From: Phymorhynchus buccinoides
Lineage: Eukaryota > Mollusca > Gastropoda > Neogastropoda > Raphitomidae
Direction of reading: 5' to 3'
Length of the DNA: 64,000 bases
Assembly (NCBI GenBank): GCA_017654935.2
Contig: CM065690.1
Location: 4,569,444-4,633,443 of the forward strand
Each line of letters starts with the position of its first letter. Positions within the stretch are counted from its first letter, which is position 1. Shown in pieces: positions 20,725-32,054 of the stretch. The translations under genes were made by a program, and so were the position numbers. Below the pieces are notes generated by a model that searched no databases, had not been told where the DNA came from, and was given only the letters and a program-made list of their open reading frames with translations.

Positions 20725-20851
20725 CACCGCGCATGCGTATTCGTCATAACTTTCTTTCCGGTTTTGTCTTTGATTGAAAACGCGAAAACAAGTTTTCCTA
20801 GAAGAAATACTAGGCCTAATAGACAAAAGATTTGAAAGTGAACTCATCAAA
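20725..20851 (+). promoter_or_regulatory. promoter and 5' UTR of the 4-exon gene
   Basis: GCGCATGCGT at 20,729-20,738 matches the NRF1 site and ttccggtt (20,756-20,763) an ETS-type site on the minus strand. Both are typical of TATA-less animal housekeeping promoters. A short A-rich leader then leads to ATG at 20,852 (catcaaaATGc). Both motifs are kept in the reversed copy (near 41,430) and the noisy copy (near 58,810-58,850). Motif classes are known; promoter activity is inferred. Confidence 0.5.
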
Positions 20852-20928
20852 ATGCCGAGGCGGATGGACATTGTTCCGCGAAATTTTCCTACAGAGGAGA
20901 TTGATGCAGGAGCTCTGAATAAGTGGAG
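20852..20928 (+). CDS. exon 1 of a 4-exon single-pass membrane protein candidate
   Basis: ATG at 20,852, 25 codons and two further bases, then a strong donor (tggag|gtgaga). The peptide MPRRMDIVPRNFPTEEIDAG + ALNKW precedes the split codon AG|A (Arg), completed by the first base of the exon at 28,924, so the phases agree. The intervening intron (about 8.0 kb) contains the CT microsatellite, a retrotransposon fragment and the whole 60-bp satellite. The reversed copy (41,240-41,314) has lost two bases; the copy at 58,934-59,010 has substitutions and indels. The protein is not recognised. Confidence 0.6.
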
Positions 20929-20979
20929 GTGAGACTGGTTAGATCGAACTTACGAGTCTCTCTCACTGAGTCTCTGTCA

Positions 20980-21202
<223 letters not shown>

Positions 21203-21282
21203 TGGCTAGAGCTGTGCAAATCCTTATAATAATGGTGAGATGCCGTTTATTTGCTACCAATTTTGTGTCAAAAAACCCTGTA

Positions 21283-21378
21283 GAGTGGCACAGAGGTAAC
21301 GCGCTCGCCTTGGATACAGGAGATTTTTCCTCTCACTCTGCTCTAGGCCTTACACTAGTTACAGTCTGAACGTGGAGT
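21283..21378 (+). mobile_element. SINE family 1, head-only fragment
   Basis: tagagtggcacagaggtaac, then tttttcctctcactctg and aggccttac, then ctgaacgtggagt matches the first ~110 bases of the SINE at 16,992 with a deletion across the B box. It is cut off by a CA/CG microsatellite at 21,381-21,440. Confidence 0.75.
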
Positions 21379-21400
21379 CACACAGTACACACACACACGC

Positions 21401-21437
<37 letters not shown>

Positions 21438-21554
21438 CACACAAACACACACTTCCCAGAACGTAACATAATTTCGTACGATGCTAAAGATTGACTATGT
21501 CTGACCGTAGAAGGCATACACACACACACATGCGCACACACGCACACAAGATCC

Positions 21555-22320
21555 TATTGTCATTTGCTGAGCGGAGGGATCGAGATGGAACGTAAATTTC
21601 AAGAAGCTCAGACTCAGAGAGGTATTGCGGTGCTGTTCCCGATATGATCTGATAGCAGAGACAGGCAGCTTTGTACTTGTAGTTTATTCTTTGTTGAATG
21701 GGTAGCCAATGTAACTCTTTAAGTAGAGGTGATGTGTGTTGGAGACGTTTGGCTTTGAAGACCATTCTAGCAGCAGAGTTTTGAAGTTGTAAGGGTTTGA
21801 GAAGCGCCTGTGGGCAACCAAGTAGAAGGGAGTTGCAGTAATCTAATCTAGACAAAATGTATGAACTGACTAGCCTTTTGGTTGCCTCGGTCGTGAGAAA
21901 GGGGCGTATAGAGCTGATTCGCCTGAGTTCGATGTATGCAGCCTGGCAGATCTTAGTGATATATGATGTTGCATGGAAAGGTCTTCATCCAAGAAAGCGC
22001 CAAGGTTGCAAACATGTTCAGAAAAATGGATGTTGGAATCTCCAAGGGCAATGGTGGAGGGCAGAGAGCTAGAGTCAACAGATGGGGAAAGCAGTCTAAG
22101 TGCTTCAGTCTTGTCATCGTTTAGTTTAAGCTTATTGTTTGACATCCAAGCTGCCTATTCAAGGATCGGAACACTCTGCCCTGGTTTTCTATAAATCAAA
22201 ACGGCGATTCCTCCTTGGCGGAGATCATTGTGGTTGAATTTGTCTTTCTTTTTTGTAGTGCAGTAAAAAAAAAAAGGAACTATTTCCTTTGTTGTGAGCG
22301 AAACACCTTTAGATAAATTG
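21555..22320 (-). mobile_element. CR1/L2-type non-LTR retrotransposon remnant (3' part of RT ORF)
   Basis: On the minus strand, from 22,145, the peptide MSNNKLKLNDDKTEALRLL is the conserved end of the reverse-transcriptase palm/thumb border in CR1/L2/Jockey-like elements. It is followed after a frameshift by SRLDYCNSLL, LLKELHWLPI, INYKYKAACLCYQ and SRSLRSAND, the usual C-terminal tail. Upstream, 22,300-22,150 reads GGIAVLIYRK, which resembles the 'GGGVAILYR' part of the apurinic endonuclease domain. If so, the centre of the element is deleted. There are frame breaks near 21,930. Copies: 39,875-40,620 (+, copy B), 59,600-60,184 (-, copy C). It is a dead element. Confidence 0.8.
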
Positions 22321-22659
22321 TATAAAATAAAAAAATAAAAAATAAAAAAGCTAGGTCTTTTTATCCACATCAAATGATCAATCTATATGTACTATATATA
22401 ATACTCTCTCTCTTCCTCTCTCTCTCTCTTTTGTTTATATTAGAGAATGTGTGCGTCAGTTAACGAACATATAGGTTATGGCCTTATTGTGGACTTTATT
22501 GCAAAAATAATAACTTGTATTAAGACTGACAACAATATAAAATGGGTATTATGCAAATTATATTGTTAGTTCAGTAGTTTTTAAATACAAGTTGTCACTA
22601 AGTTCCATAATAAGTTGATGTACTATCTGAAGATAGTCCGTGTTGACTCTGAGGCATTG
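22321..22659. other. AT-rich left flank of the 60-bp satellite
   Basis: Contains a TC-rich run near 22,405-22,430. tactatctgaagatagt (22,620-22,636) forms a small perfect hairpin just before the first satellite unit. Confidence 0.5.
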
Positions 22660-25600
22660 TGCACCTTTCATCCCCCACAGACTGAGCCTGCTCCACAACC
22701 CCCTGACTGTAAGGCATTGTGCACCTTTCATCCCCCACAGACTGAGCCTGCTCCACCTGACTGTAAAGCATTGTGCACCTTTCATCCCCCACAGACTGAG
22801 CCTGCTCCACAACCCCCTGACTGTAAGGCATTGTGCACCTTTCATCCCCCACAGACTGAGCCTGCTCCACAACCCCCTGACTAAGGCATTGTGCACCTTT
22901 CATCCCCCACAGACTGAGCCTGCTCCACAGCCCCCTGACTGTAAGGCATTGTGCACCTTTCATCCCCCATAGACTGAGCCTGCTCCACCCCCCTGACTAA
23001 AGCATTGTGCACCTTTCATCCCCCACAGACTGAGCCTGCTCCACAACCCCCTGACTAAAGCATTGTGCACCTTTCATCCCCCACAGACTGAGCCTGCTCC
23101 ACAACCCCCTGACTGTAAGGCATTGTGCACCTTTCATCCCCCACAGACTGAGCCTGCTCCACAACCCCCTGACTGTAAGGCACTGTGCACCTTTCATCCC
23201 CCACAGACTGAGCCTGCTCCACAACCCCCTGACTGTAAGGCATTGTGCACCTTTCATCCCCCACAGACTGAGCCTGCTCCACAACCCCCTGACTGTAAGG
23301 CATTGTGCACCTTTCATCCCCCACAGACTGAGCCTGCTCCACAACCCCCTGACTGTAAGGCGTTGTGCACCTTTCATCCCCCACAGACTGAGCCTGCTCC
23401 ACAACCCCCTGACTGTAAGGCATTGTGCACCTTTCATCCCCCACAGACTGAGCCTGCTCCACAACCCCCTGACTGTAAGGCATTGTGCACCTTTCATCCC
23501 CCACAGACTGAGCCTGCTCCACAACCCCCTGACTGTAAGGCATTGTGCACCTTTCACCCCCCACAGACTGAGCCTGCTCCACAACCCCCTGACTGTAAGG
23601 CATTGTGCACCTTTCACCCCCCACAGACTGAGCCTGCTCCACAACCCCCTGACTGTAAGGCATTGTGCACCTTTCATCCCCCACAGACTGAGCCTGCTCC
23701 ACAACCCCCTGACTGTAAGGCATTGTGCACCTTTCATCCCCCACAGACTGAGCCTGCTCCACAACCCCCTGACTGTAAGGCATCATGTACCCTTCATCCC
23801 CCACAGACTGAGCCTGCTCCACAACCCCCTGACTGTAAGGCATTGTGCACCTTTCATCCCCCACAGACTGAGCCTGCTCCACAACCCCCTGACTGTAAGG
23901 CATTGTGCACCTTTCATCCCCCACAGACTGAGCCTGCTCCACAACCCCCTGACTGTAAGGCATTGTGCACCTTTCATCCCCCACAGACTGAGCCTGCTCC
24001 ACAACCCCCTGACTGTAAGGCATTGTGCACCTTTCATCCCCCACAGACTGAGCCTGCTCCACAACCCCCTGACTGTAAGGCATTGTGCACCTTTCATCCC
24101 CCACAGACTGAGCCTGCTCCACAACCCCCTGACTGTAAGGCATTGTGCACCTTTCATCCCCCACAGACTGAGCCTGCTCCACAACCCCCTGACTGTAAGG
24201 CATTGTGCACCTTTCACCCCCCACAGACTGAGCCTGCTCCACAACCCCCTGACTGTAAGGCATTGTGCACCTTTCACCCCCCACAGACTGAGCCTGCTCC
24301 ACAACCCCCTGACTGTAAGGCATTGTGCACCTTTCATCCCCCACAGACTGAGCCTGCTCCACAACCCCCTGACTGTAAGGCATTGTGCACCTTTCATCCC
24401 CCACAGACTGAGCCTGCTCCACAACCCCCTGACTGTAAGGCATTGTGCACCTTTCATCCCCCACAGACTGAGCCTGCTCCACAACCCCCTGACTGTAAGG
24501 CATTGTGCACCTTTCATCCCCCACAGACTGAGCCTGCTCCACAACCCCCTGACTGTAAGGCATTGTGCACCTTTCATCCCCCACAGACTGAGCCTGCTCC
24601 ACAACCCCCTGACTGTAAGGCATTGTGCACCTTTCATCCCCCACAGACTGAGCCTGCTCCACAACCCCCTGACTGTAAGGCATTGTGCACCTTTCATCCC
24701 CCACAGACTGAGCCTGCTCCACAACCCCCTGACTGTAAGGCATTGTGCACCTTTCATCCCCCACAGACTGAGCCTGCTCCACAACCCCCTGACTGTAAGG
24801 CATTGTGCACCTTTCATCCCCCACAGACTGAGCCTGCTCCACAACCCCCTGACTGTAAGGCATTGTGCACCTTTCATCCCCCACAGACTGAGCCTGCTCC
24901 ACAACCCCCTGACTGTAAGGCATTGTGCACCTTTCATCCCCCACAGACTGAGCCTGCTCCACAACCCCCTGACTGTAAGGCATTGTGCACCTTTCATCCC
25001 CCACAGACTGAGCCTGCTCCACAACCCCCTGACTGTAAGGCATTGTGCACCTTTCATCCCCCACAGACTGAGCCTGCTCCACAACCCCCTGACTGTAAGG
25101 CATTGTGCACCTTTCATCCCCCACAGACTGAGCCTGCTCCACAACCCCCTGACTGTAAGGCATCATGCACCTTTCATCCCCCACAGACTGAGCCTGCTCC
25201 ACAACCCCCTGACTGTAAGGCATCATGTACCCTTCATCCCCCACAGACTGAGCCTGCTCCACAACCCCCTGACTGTAAGGCATTGTGCACCTTTCATCCC
25301 CCACAGACTGAGCCTGCTCCACAACCCCCTGACTGTAAGGCATTGTGCACCTTTCATCCCCCACAGACTGAGCCTGCTCCACAACCCCCTGACTGTAAGG
25401 CATTGTGCACCTTTCATCCCCCACAGACTGAGCCTGCTCCACAACCCCCTGACTGTAAGGCATTGTGCACCTTTCATCCCCCACAGACTGAGCCTGCTCC
25501 ACAACCCCCTGACTGTAAGGCATTGTGCACCTTTCATCCCCCACAGACTGAGCCTGCTCCACAACCCCCTGACTGTAAGGCATTGTGCACCTTTCATCCC

Positions 25601-28600
25601 CCACAGACTGAGCCTGCTCCACAACCCCCTGACTGTAAGGCATTGTGCACCTTTCATCCCCCACAGACTGAGCCTGCTCCACAACCCCCTGACTGTAAGG
25701 CATTGTGCACCTTTCATCCCCCACAGACTGAGCCTGCTCCACAACCCCCTGACTGTAAGGCATTGTGCACCTTTCATCCCCCACAGACTGAGCCTGCTCC
25801 ACAACCCCCTGACTGTAAGGCATTGTGCACCTTTCATCCCCCACAGACTGAGCCTGCTCCACAACCCCCTGACTGTAAGGCATTGTGCACCTTTCATCCC
25901 CCACAGACTGAGCCTGCTCCACAACCCCCTGACTGTAAGGCATTGTGCACCTTTCATCCCCCACAGACTGAGCCTGCTCCACAACCCCCTGACTGTAAGG
26001 CATTGTGCACCTTTCATCCCCCACAGACTGAGCCTGCTCCACAACCCCCTGACTGTAAGGCATTGTGCACCTTTCATCCCCCACAGACTGAGCCTGCTCC
26101 ACAACCCCCTGACTGTAAGGCATTGTGCACCTTTCATCCCCCACAGACTGAGCCTGCTCCACAACCCCCTGACTGTAAGGCATTGTGCACCTTTCATCCC
26201 CCACAGACTGAGCCTGCTCCACAACCCCCTGACTGTAAGGCATTGTGCACCTTTCATCCCCCACAGACTGAGCCTGCTCCACAACCCCCTGACTGTAAGG
26301 CATTGTGCACCTTTCATCCCCCACAGACTGAGCCTGCTCCACAACCCCCTGACTGTAAGGCATTGTGCACCTTTCATCCCCCACAGACTGAGCCTGCTCC
26401 ACAACCCCCTGACTGTAAGGCATTGTGCACCTTTCATCCCCCACAGACTGAGCCTGCTCCACAACCCCCTGACTGTAAGGCATTGTGCACCTTTCATCCC
26501 CCACAGACTGAGCCTGCTCCACAACCCCCTGACTGTAAGGCATTGTGCACCTTTCATCCCCCACAGACTGAGCCTGCTCCACAACCCCCTGACTGTAAGG
26601 CATGTGTGCACCTTTCATCCCCCACAGACTGAGCCTGCTCCACAACCCCCTGACTGTAAGGCATTGTGCACCTTTCATCCCCCACAGACTGAGCCTGCTC
26701 CACAACCCCCTGACTGTAAGGCATTGTGCACCTTTCATCCCCCACAGACTGAGCCTGCTCCACAACCCCCTGACTGTAAGGCATTGTGCACCTTTCATCC
26801 CCCACAGACTGAGCCTGCTCCACAACCCCCTGACTGTAAGGCATTGTGCACCTTTCATCCCCCACAGACTGAGCCTGCTCCACAACCCCCTGACTGTAAG
26901 GCATTGTGCACCTTTCATCCCCCACAGACTGAGCCTGCTCCACAACCCCCTGACTGTAAGGCATTGTGCACCTTTCATCCCCCACAGACTGAGCCTGCTC
27001 CACAACCCCCTGACTGTAAGGCATTGTGCACCTTTCATCCCCCACAGACTGAGCCTGCTCCACAACCCCCTGACTGTAAGGCATTGTGCACCTTTCATCC
27101 CCCACAGACTGAGCCTGCTCCACAACCCCCTGACTGTAAGGCATTGTGCACCTTTCATCCCCCACAGACTGAGCCTGCTCCACAACCCCCTGACTGTAAG
27201 GCATTGTGCACCTTTCATCCCCCACAGACTGAGCCTGCTCCACAACCCCCTGACTGTAAGGCATTGTGCACCTTTCATCCCCCACAGACTGAGCCTGCTC
27301 CACAACCCCCTGACTGTAAGGCATTGTGCACCTTTCATCCCCCACAGACTGAGCCTGCTCCACAACCCCCTGACTGTAAGGCATTGTGCACCTTTCATCC
27401 CCCACAGACTGAGCCTGCTCCACAACCCCCTGACTGTAAGGCATTGTGCACCTTTCATCCCCCACAGACTGAGCCTGCTCCACAACCCCCTGACTGTAAG
27501 GCATTGTGCACCTTTCATCCCCCACAGACTGAGCCTGCTCCACAACCCCCTGACTGTAAGGCATTGTGCACCTTTCATCCCCCACAGACTGAGCCTGCTC
27601 CACAACCCCCTGACTGTAAGGCATTGTGCACCTTTCACCCCCCACAGACTGAGCCTGCTCCACAACCCCCTGACTGTAAGGCATTGTGCACCTTTCATCC
27701 CCCACAGACTGAGCCTGCTCCACAACCCCCTGACTGTAAGGCATTGTGCACCTTTCATCCCCCACAGACTGAGCCTGCTCCACAACCCCCTGACTGTAAG
27801 GCATCATGCACCTTTCATCCCCCACAGACTGAGCCTGCTCCACAACCCCCTGACTGTAAGGCATTGTGCACCTTTCATCCCCCACAGACTGAGCCTGCTC
27901 CACAACCCCCTGACTGTAAGGCATTGTGCACCTTTCATCCCCCACAGACTGAGCCTGCTCCACAACCCCCTGACTGTAAGGCATTGTGCACCTTTCATCC
28001 CCCACAGACTGAGCCTGCTCCACAACCCCCTGACTGTAAGGCATTGTGCACCTTTCATCCCCCACAGACTGAGCCTGCTCCACAACCCCCTGACTGTAAG
28101 GCATTGTGCACCTTTCATCCCCCACAGACTGAGCCTGCTCCACAACCCCCTGACTGTAAGGCATTGTGCACCTTTCACCCCCCACAGACTGAGCCTGCTC
28201 CACAACCCCCTGACTGTAAGGCATTGTGCACCTTTCACCCCCCACAGACTGAGCCTGCTCCACAACCCCCTGACTGTAAGGCATTGTGCACCTTTCATCC
28301 CCCACAGACTGAGCCTGCTCCACAACCCCCTGACTGTAAGGCATTGTGCACCTTTCATCCCCCACAGACTGAGCCTGCTCCACAACCCCCTGACTGTAAG
28401 GCATTGTGCACCTTTCATCCCCCACAGACTGAGCCTGCTCCACAACCCCCTGACTGTAAGGCATTGTGCACCTTTCATCCCCCACAGACTGAGCCTGCTC
28501 CACAACCCCCTGACTGTAAGGCATTGTGCACCTTTCATCCCCCACAGACTGAGCCTGCTCCACAACCCCCTGACTGTAAGGCATTGTGCACCTTTCATCC

Positions 28601-28923
28601 CCCACAGACTGAGCCTGCTCCACAACCCCCTGACTGTAAGGCATTGTGCACCTTTCATCCCCCACAGACTGAGCCTGCTCCACAACCCCCTGACTGTAAG
28701 GCATTGTGCACCTTTCATCCCCCACAGACTGAGCCTGCTCCACAACCCCCTGACTGTATGCTGAGTGTGGCTATAGGCATTGTGCACCTTTCATCCCCCA
28801 CAGACTGAGCCTGCTCCACAACCCCCTGACTGTAAGGCATTGTGCACCTTTCACCCCCCACAGACTGAGCCTGCTCCACAGCCCCCTGACTCTGAGGCAT
28901 TGTGCACCTTTCATCCCCCACAG
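22660..28923 (+). repeat. 60-bp satellite, ~105 units, derived from an intron-exon boundary
   Basis: Unit (60 bases): actgagcctgctccacaacc + ccctgactgtaaggcattgt + gcacctttcatcccccacag. Homogeneity is very high. Variants are few: cattgt/catcat, tcatcc/tcaccc, a one-base slip at about 26,602, and short units near 22,755, 22,880 and 22,985-23,060. The last unit reads straight into the exon at 28,924: every unit carries the acceptor-like ttcatcccccacag and the first ~28 exon bases, and most carry a donor-like ct|gtaagg. Because 60 is a multiple of 3, frames of over 1,000 codons are open on both strands; these are by-products. A 20-nt piece identical to exon 2 interrupts the array at about 28,758-28,777. 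Confidence 0.97.
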
Positions 28924-29250
28924 ACTGAGCCTGCTCCACAACCCCCTGACCTGCACGTACGGCAACCTGGGCCTGGTTCACTGGCTGGGGACCCCGCGCG
29001 TGACGCTGGATTGGCAGGGCAAGGGAGGCAACTTCTCCTGCACGCTGGAAACAGGGGAGACGACTGACACGCACCGGGTGATGGCGGCCATGTTGGATCA
29101 CTGGAGGAACTGCGTGGGGACCAAGATGCTGAGTGTGGCTATAGGCCTGGTACTGACACGCACCGGGGGATGGCGGCCATGTTGGATCACTGGAGGAACA
29201 GCGTGGGGACCAGGATGCTGAGTGTGGCTGTAGGCCTGACACTGACACAG
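28924..29250 (+). CDS. exon 2 of the 4-exon membrane protein candidate (contains 89-bp duplication)
   Basis: Acceptor tcccccacag|a at 28,923, donor cacag|gtaaac at 29,250. In the phase set by exon 1 it reads LSLLHNPLTCTYGNLGLVHW, then a segment with NFSC (a potential N-glycosylation site), then HRVMAAMLDHWRN and a hydrophobic start MLSVA(I/V)GL. Bases 29,067-29,155 are duplicated at 29,156-29,244 (89 bp, about 90% identical). The second copy is shifted out of frame and runs to a stop at about 29,219. With a single copy the exon would end LTLTQ in phase 0, matching exon 3. The duplication is therefore either an assembly error or a recent inactivating event. Confidence 0.6.
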
Positions 29251-29394
29251 GTAAACGACTTCAGTGTGAATGTTGTTTTGTTTTGTTTTTTGTTTTTCTT
29301 TTGCTTTTTGCTGTCCCATCTTCTGGGCTGTACAGTGGCGTTGCTCAAACGCTGCTCATTTCTAGTCCAACTCGCAGCCACACTCTGGTGTGTC
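29251..29394. other. start of intron 2
   Basis: T-rich sequence after the gtaaac donor; no feature seen. Confidence 0.4.
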
Positions 29395-29590
29395 AGGTCG
29401 CAGAATCCGAAACCTGCCGGGGAGCGAATCTAGGTTACGCTGTCAGGAGACAACCAACCGAGGAGACACTGCACTGCTGCTGAGTCACTTCGGTGGAGTT
29501 CAGTGGAGCCTGTTCTGAGTTAACATACGCAGGACACCACCTACTGACGACAATGATATCTTAGTCGCGGAGCCAGCGTACAATGTGAAT
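29395..29590 (+). repeat. dispersed repeat R, copy 1
   Basis: From gtcgcagaatccgaaacctg to cttagtcgcggagccagcgt. Closely similar to 31,197-31,392 (gaggagac, cactgctgctgag, cacttcggtggagttcagtg, caggacaccacctact shared in order). Family unknown. Confidence 0.8.
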
Positions 29591-29839
29591 GTTATGTCAG
29601 TCACTTCAGTTACGGTAACATTTATCCCCTTATGTTATTTGTTTTTAATTTTATTTTCGTTTGCTTTTATTCAAATTTGTTATCCTCAATCTAATGTTCT
29701 CACCTCTTTGGGTTTTCAACAAATATTGTTTTGTTTTTAAATGCTTTTAGTTTTTACTAGAACCCTACTGCAGAGACATGCACAGTCGTTAAGCTTCCCC
29801 GGTTCAGCCCAGGACACCCGCTGTAGCGGACCAGATTAT

Positions 29840-29900
29840 ACCTTGGGTGGGGGGATGGTTGGGGTGGGGTGGGGTGGTGGTTGAAGGGAGGTGGGTGTTA
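29840..29900 (+). other. G-quadruplex-prone tract
   Basis: Repeated runs of three to six G separated by one to four bases (gggtggggggatggttgggg, then tggggtggggtgg). Meets the usual G3+N1-7 pattern on the + strand, inside intron 2. Confidence 0.7.
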
Positions 29901-29984
29901 GTGTGTTGTGTTATGATTATATGCAATGCATTCTCTAATGTATTCATTTTCATAGAGATGTATGGTGAGGATACGTGAACCAGT

Positions 29985-30110
29985 CTGTTAGAAATGTTTG
30001 TATGAAAAGCGCATTGAGTTGCTTAGCAAGATTATGCGCTATACGGGGTTTATTCTGGACTAATTATAAGCATGATTATCTATTATTATGATTATTAAGT
30101 ATTAAGTATA
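29985..30110 (+). mobile_element. non-LTR 3' tail fragment
   Basis: gaaaagcgcattgagttgct, then agattatgcgctatacgggg, then ATT-rich tail (tattattatgattatta). The form is that of a retroelement 3' end followed by an (ATT)n tail. GT/CT microsatellites follow at 30,180-30,380. Confidence 0.6.
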
Positions 30111-30528
30111 CCTGGGTATAATATACCCCAGGGTTTATTCTGGACTGGGCCAGAATATACCCCCCTAGCCACAAATAGCCTCTGTGTGTGTGTGTGTGTG
30201 TATGTCTCTCTCTCTCCCTCTCTCTGTATGTGTGTGTGTATGTGTGTGTATATGTGTGTGTAGCCTACGTCACCATGTGTGTGTGGGTGTATAGGCTATG
30301 TGTGAGAGAGAGAGAGTGTGTGTGTGTAGGCGTCTGATACATTGTTTGCATGCATGTCCTTGTGAGTGTGTGGATGTGTATGTAAACAATAAAACAGTAA
30401 GCCAGCCTTCCTCGTCTTGTTGTATCTCCTTTTGATTCGCTTTCAACGACATTTCATCATCTTGTTTTTACGCTCCATTTTTCCCACGTTTGCTTTTTAC
30501 TGAACTTCATCGTGTTCTTGTTGTTCAG

Positions 30529-31053
30529 CTCCTCCTGCTGTCGGTGACCTACCTGGTGTTCTCCCAGTGGAGCAGGCTGCGCACCGCCTGGCAGGCCCTC
30601 GGACGTCACCACGCCCCCAACAGGCTGAGGGACTTCGCCAAGGACGCCAACCTGGTCTACGCCAACACGGACCGTGATGTGTTGTGGGCCTGTTGCGTCA
30701 TCACCGGCCCGAGCTGAGGCTGCTGCTGAGTGACGTGGAGGGCCCAGCCTCTGCCTTCCATGGACAGGGCCCAGAACATCGTGCACACCACTGCTGAGTG
30801 ACGTGAAGCCTCTTCCATGGACAGGGCCCAGAACATCGTGCACACCACTGCTGAGTGACGTGAAGCCTTCCATGGACAGGGCCCAGAACATCGTGCACAC
30901 CACTGCTGAGTGACGTGAAGCCTTCCATGGACAGGGCCGAGAACATTGTGCACACCACTGCTGAATGACGTGGAGCCTTCCATGGACAGGGCCCAGACGT
31001 CAGCTGGCAGGTGACACCGTGCATTCTTCTTCGGCATCGATGTCAGCTGGAAG
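30529..31053 (+). CDS. exon 3 of the 4-exon membrane protein candidate (internally repeated, frameshifted)
   Basis: Acceptor ttgttcag|ctc at 30,528, phase 0 as required by exon 2. It starts LLLLSVTYLVFSQW, completing a ~23-residue hydrophobic span begun in exon 2, so a single membrane helix crosses the exon border. It continues RLRTAWQALGRHH, RLRDFAKDANLVYANTDRDV and LWACCVITGP, then meets a stop (30,715-30,717). One added base there restores a frame reading ELRLLLSDVEGPASAFHGQG. From 30,722 a ~57-bp unit (ctgctgagtgacgtg...ttccatggacagggccc) is repeated five times. Two donors are possible: ggcag|gtgaca (31,010) or ggaag|gtgagt (31,053). The cytosolic side cannot be decided. Confidence 0.55.
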
Positions 31054-31196
31054 GTGAGTCATCAGGGGCAACAATGGGGAGATTTTAGCTGTATCTGTAG
31101 GATTCTTCTTCCTCATCGATCGCTCAGACAGTTTCCTATCGAGTATGAGCGCAGATGCGAATGCTGCCGTTATGCGCCTATTAAATAAATAAAGTT

Positions 31197-31915
31197 AAGT
31201 CGCAGAGTCCGAAACCAGCAGTCCAAGGGGAGCAAATCTATGTTTGGCCGTCAGGAAGCAACCATCCGAGGAGACTTTGCACTGCTGCTGAGCCACTTCG
31301 GTGGAGTTCAGTGGAGCCTTTACACAGGACACCACCTACTAAGCCCCCTACTGACCACAATAATGTCTTAGTCGCAGAGCCAGCGTGAGTCAGGTCCTCC
31401 TCTGAGGGCGCCACCACGACCGTCCATCGACAGCTCCCCAGAACACACTGATCCCCATGACTTTGACCCGAACGCACCAAGGGCATGAACTGGATTGGAA
31501 ACCGAAACTGAGGTCACCATGAGAGCAGGGCATGCAAGGCCATATAATTTGAGACATTTTTCTTTTTCTTTTTGATGATGATGATGATGCTGATGATGCT
31601 ATGGAGTTCCGTATTGGTCTGAGAGTACGTGACAGAGCTGTACTCTACGCTTCCTTTCATAATGATATCCCGGCGTTAACCAGGTCGGAGAACTACAGGC
31701 ACCTGCAGTGTTGGTCATCAAATTAGAGCAACACTCTCAGAATCGCATCCGTTAAGCGAATGTAGCTCGACGGCGTGGTTTCACATTGAGCCCATAGCCA
31801 CTCACTCTGGGTAGGAGTCGGTCCAGGACCGAAAAAACCCTCGCCTCTGATGAGATTCGAATCCGTGCCTTCCAGCCAGTGAACCATCCCAGCCAGTATT
31901 CCGCGACTATTCACA
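31197..31915 (-). repeat. dispersed repeat R copy 2 joined to left arm of a long inverted repeat
   Basis: 31,197-31,392 repeats 29,395-29,590. 31,373-31,915 is the reverse complement, with divergence, of 32,055-32,603 (matching blocks: agagccagcgtgag, ctccccagaacacactgatc, gtgttgctctaatt, ccaacactgcaggtg when reversed). On the minus strand near 31,860 gattcgaatc resembles a pol III B box, so the arm probably contains a tRNA-derived SINE different from family 1. It lies in intron 3. Confidence 0.75.
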
Positions 31916-32054
31916 GTTATCCACTACTGCCACAGCTGGCTGGTGTAAAATGTGGAGGGACATATTTGTACAAAAGACCCTCCAGTATCCCCACGGGAGA
32001 GTATCTGTAGGACTGAACAGTGGCTGAACAGTTTATTTAATGGTTCTAGTGGTA

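Noticed and set aside
23055..27785. Open frames of 450-1,576 codons on both strands of the 60-bp satellite
   Set aside because: A stop-free 60-base unit (a multiple of 3) keeps frames open indefinitely. Six-frame openness and perfect repetition show these are by-products, not genes.
23063..28923. CRISPR-like array
   Set aside because: There are no distinct spacers between repeats; the sequence is a contiguous eukaryotic satellite.
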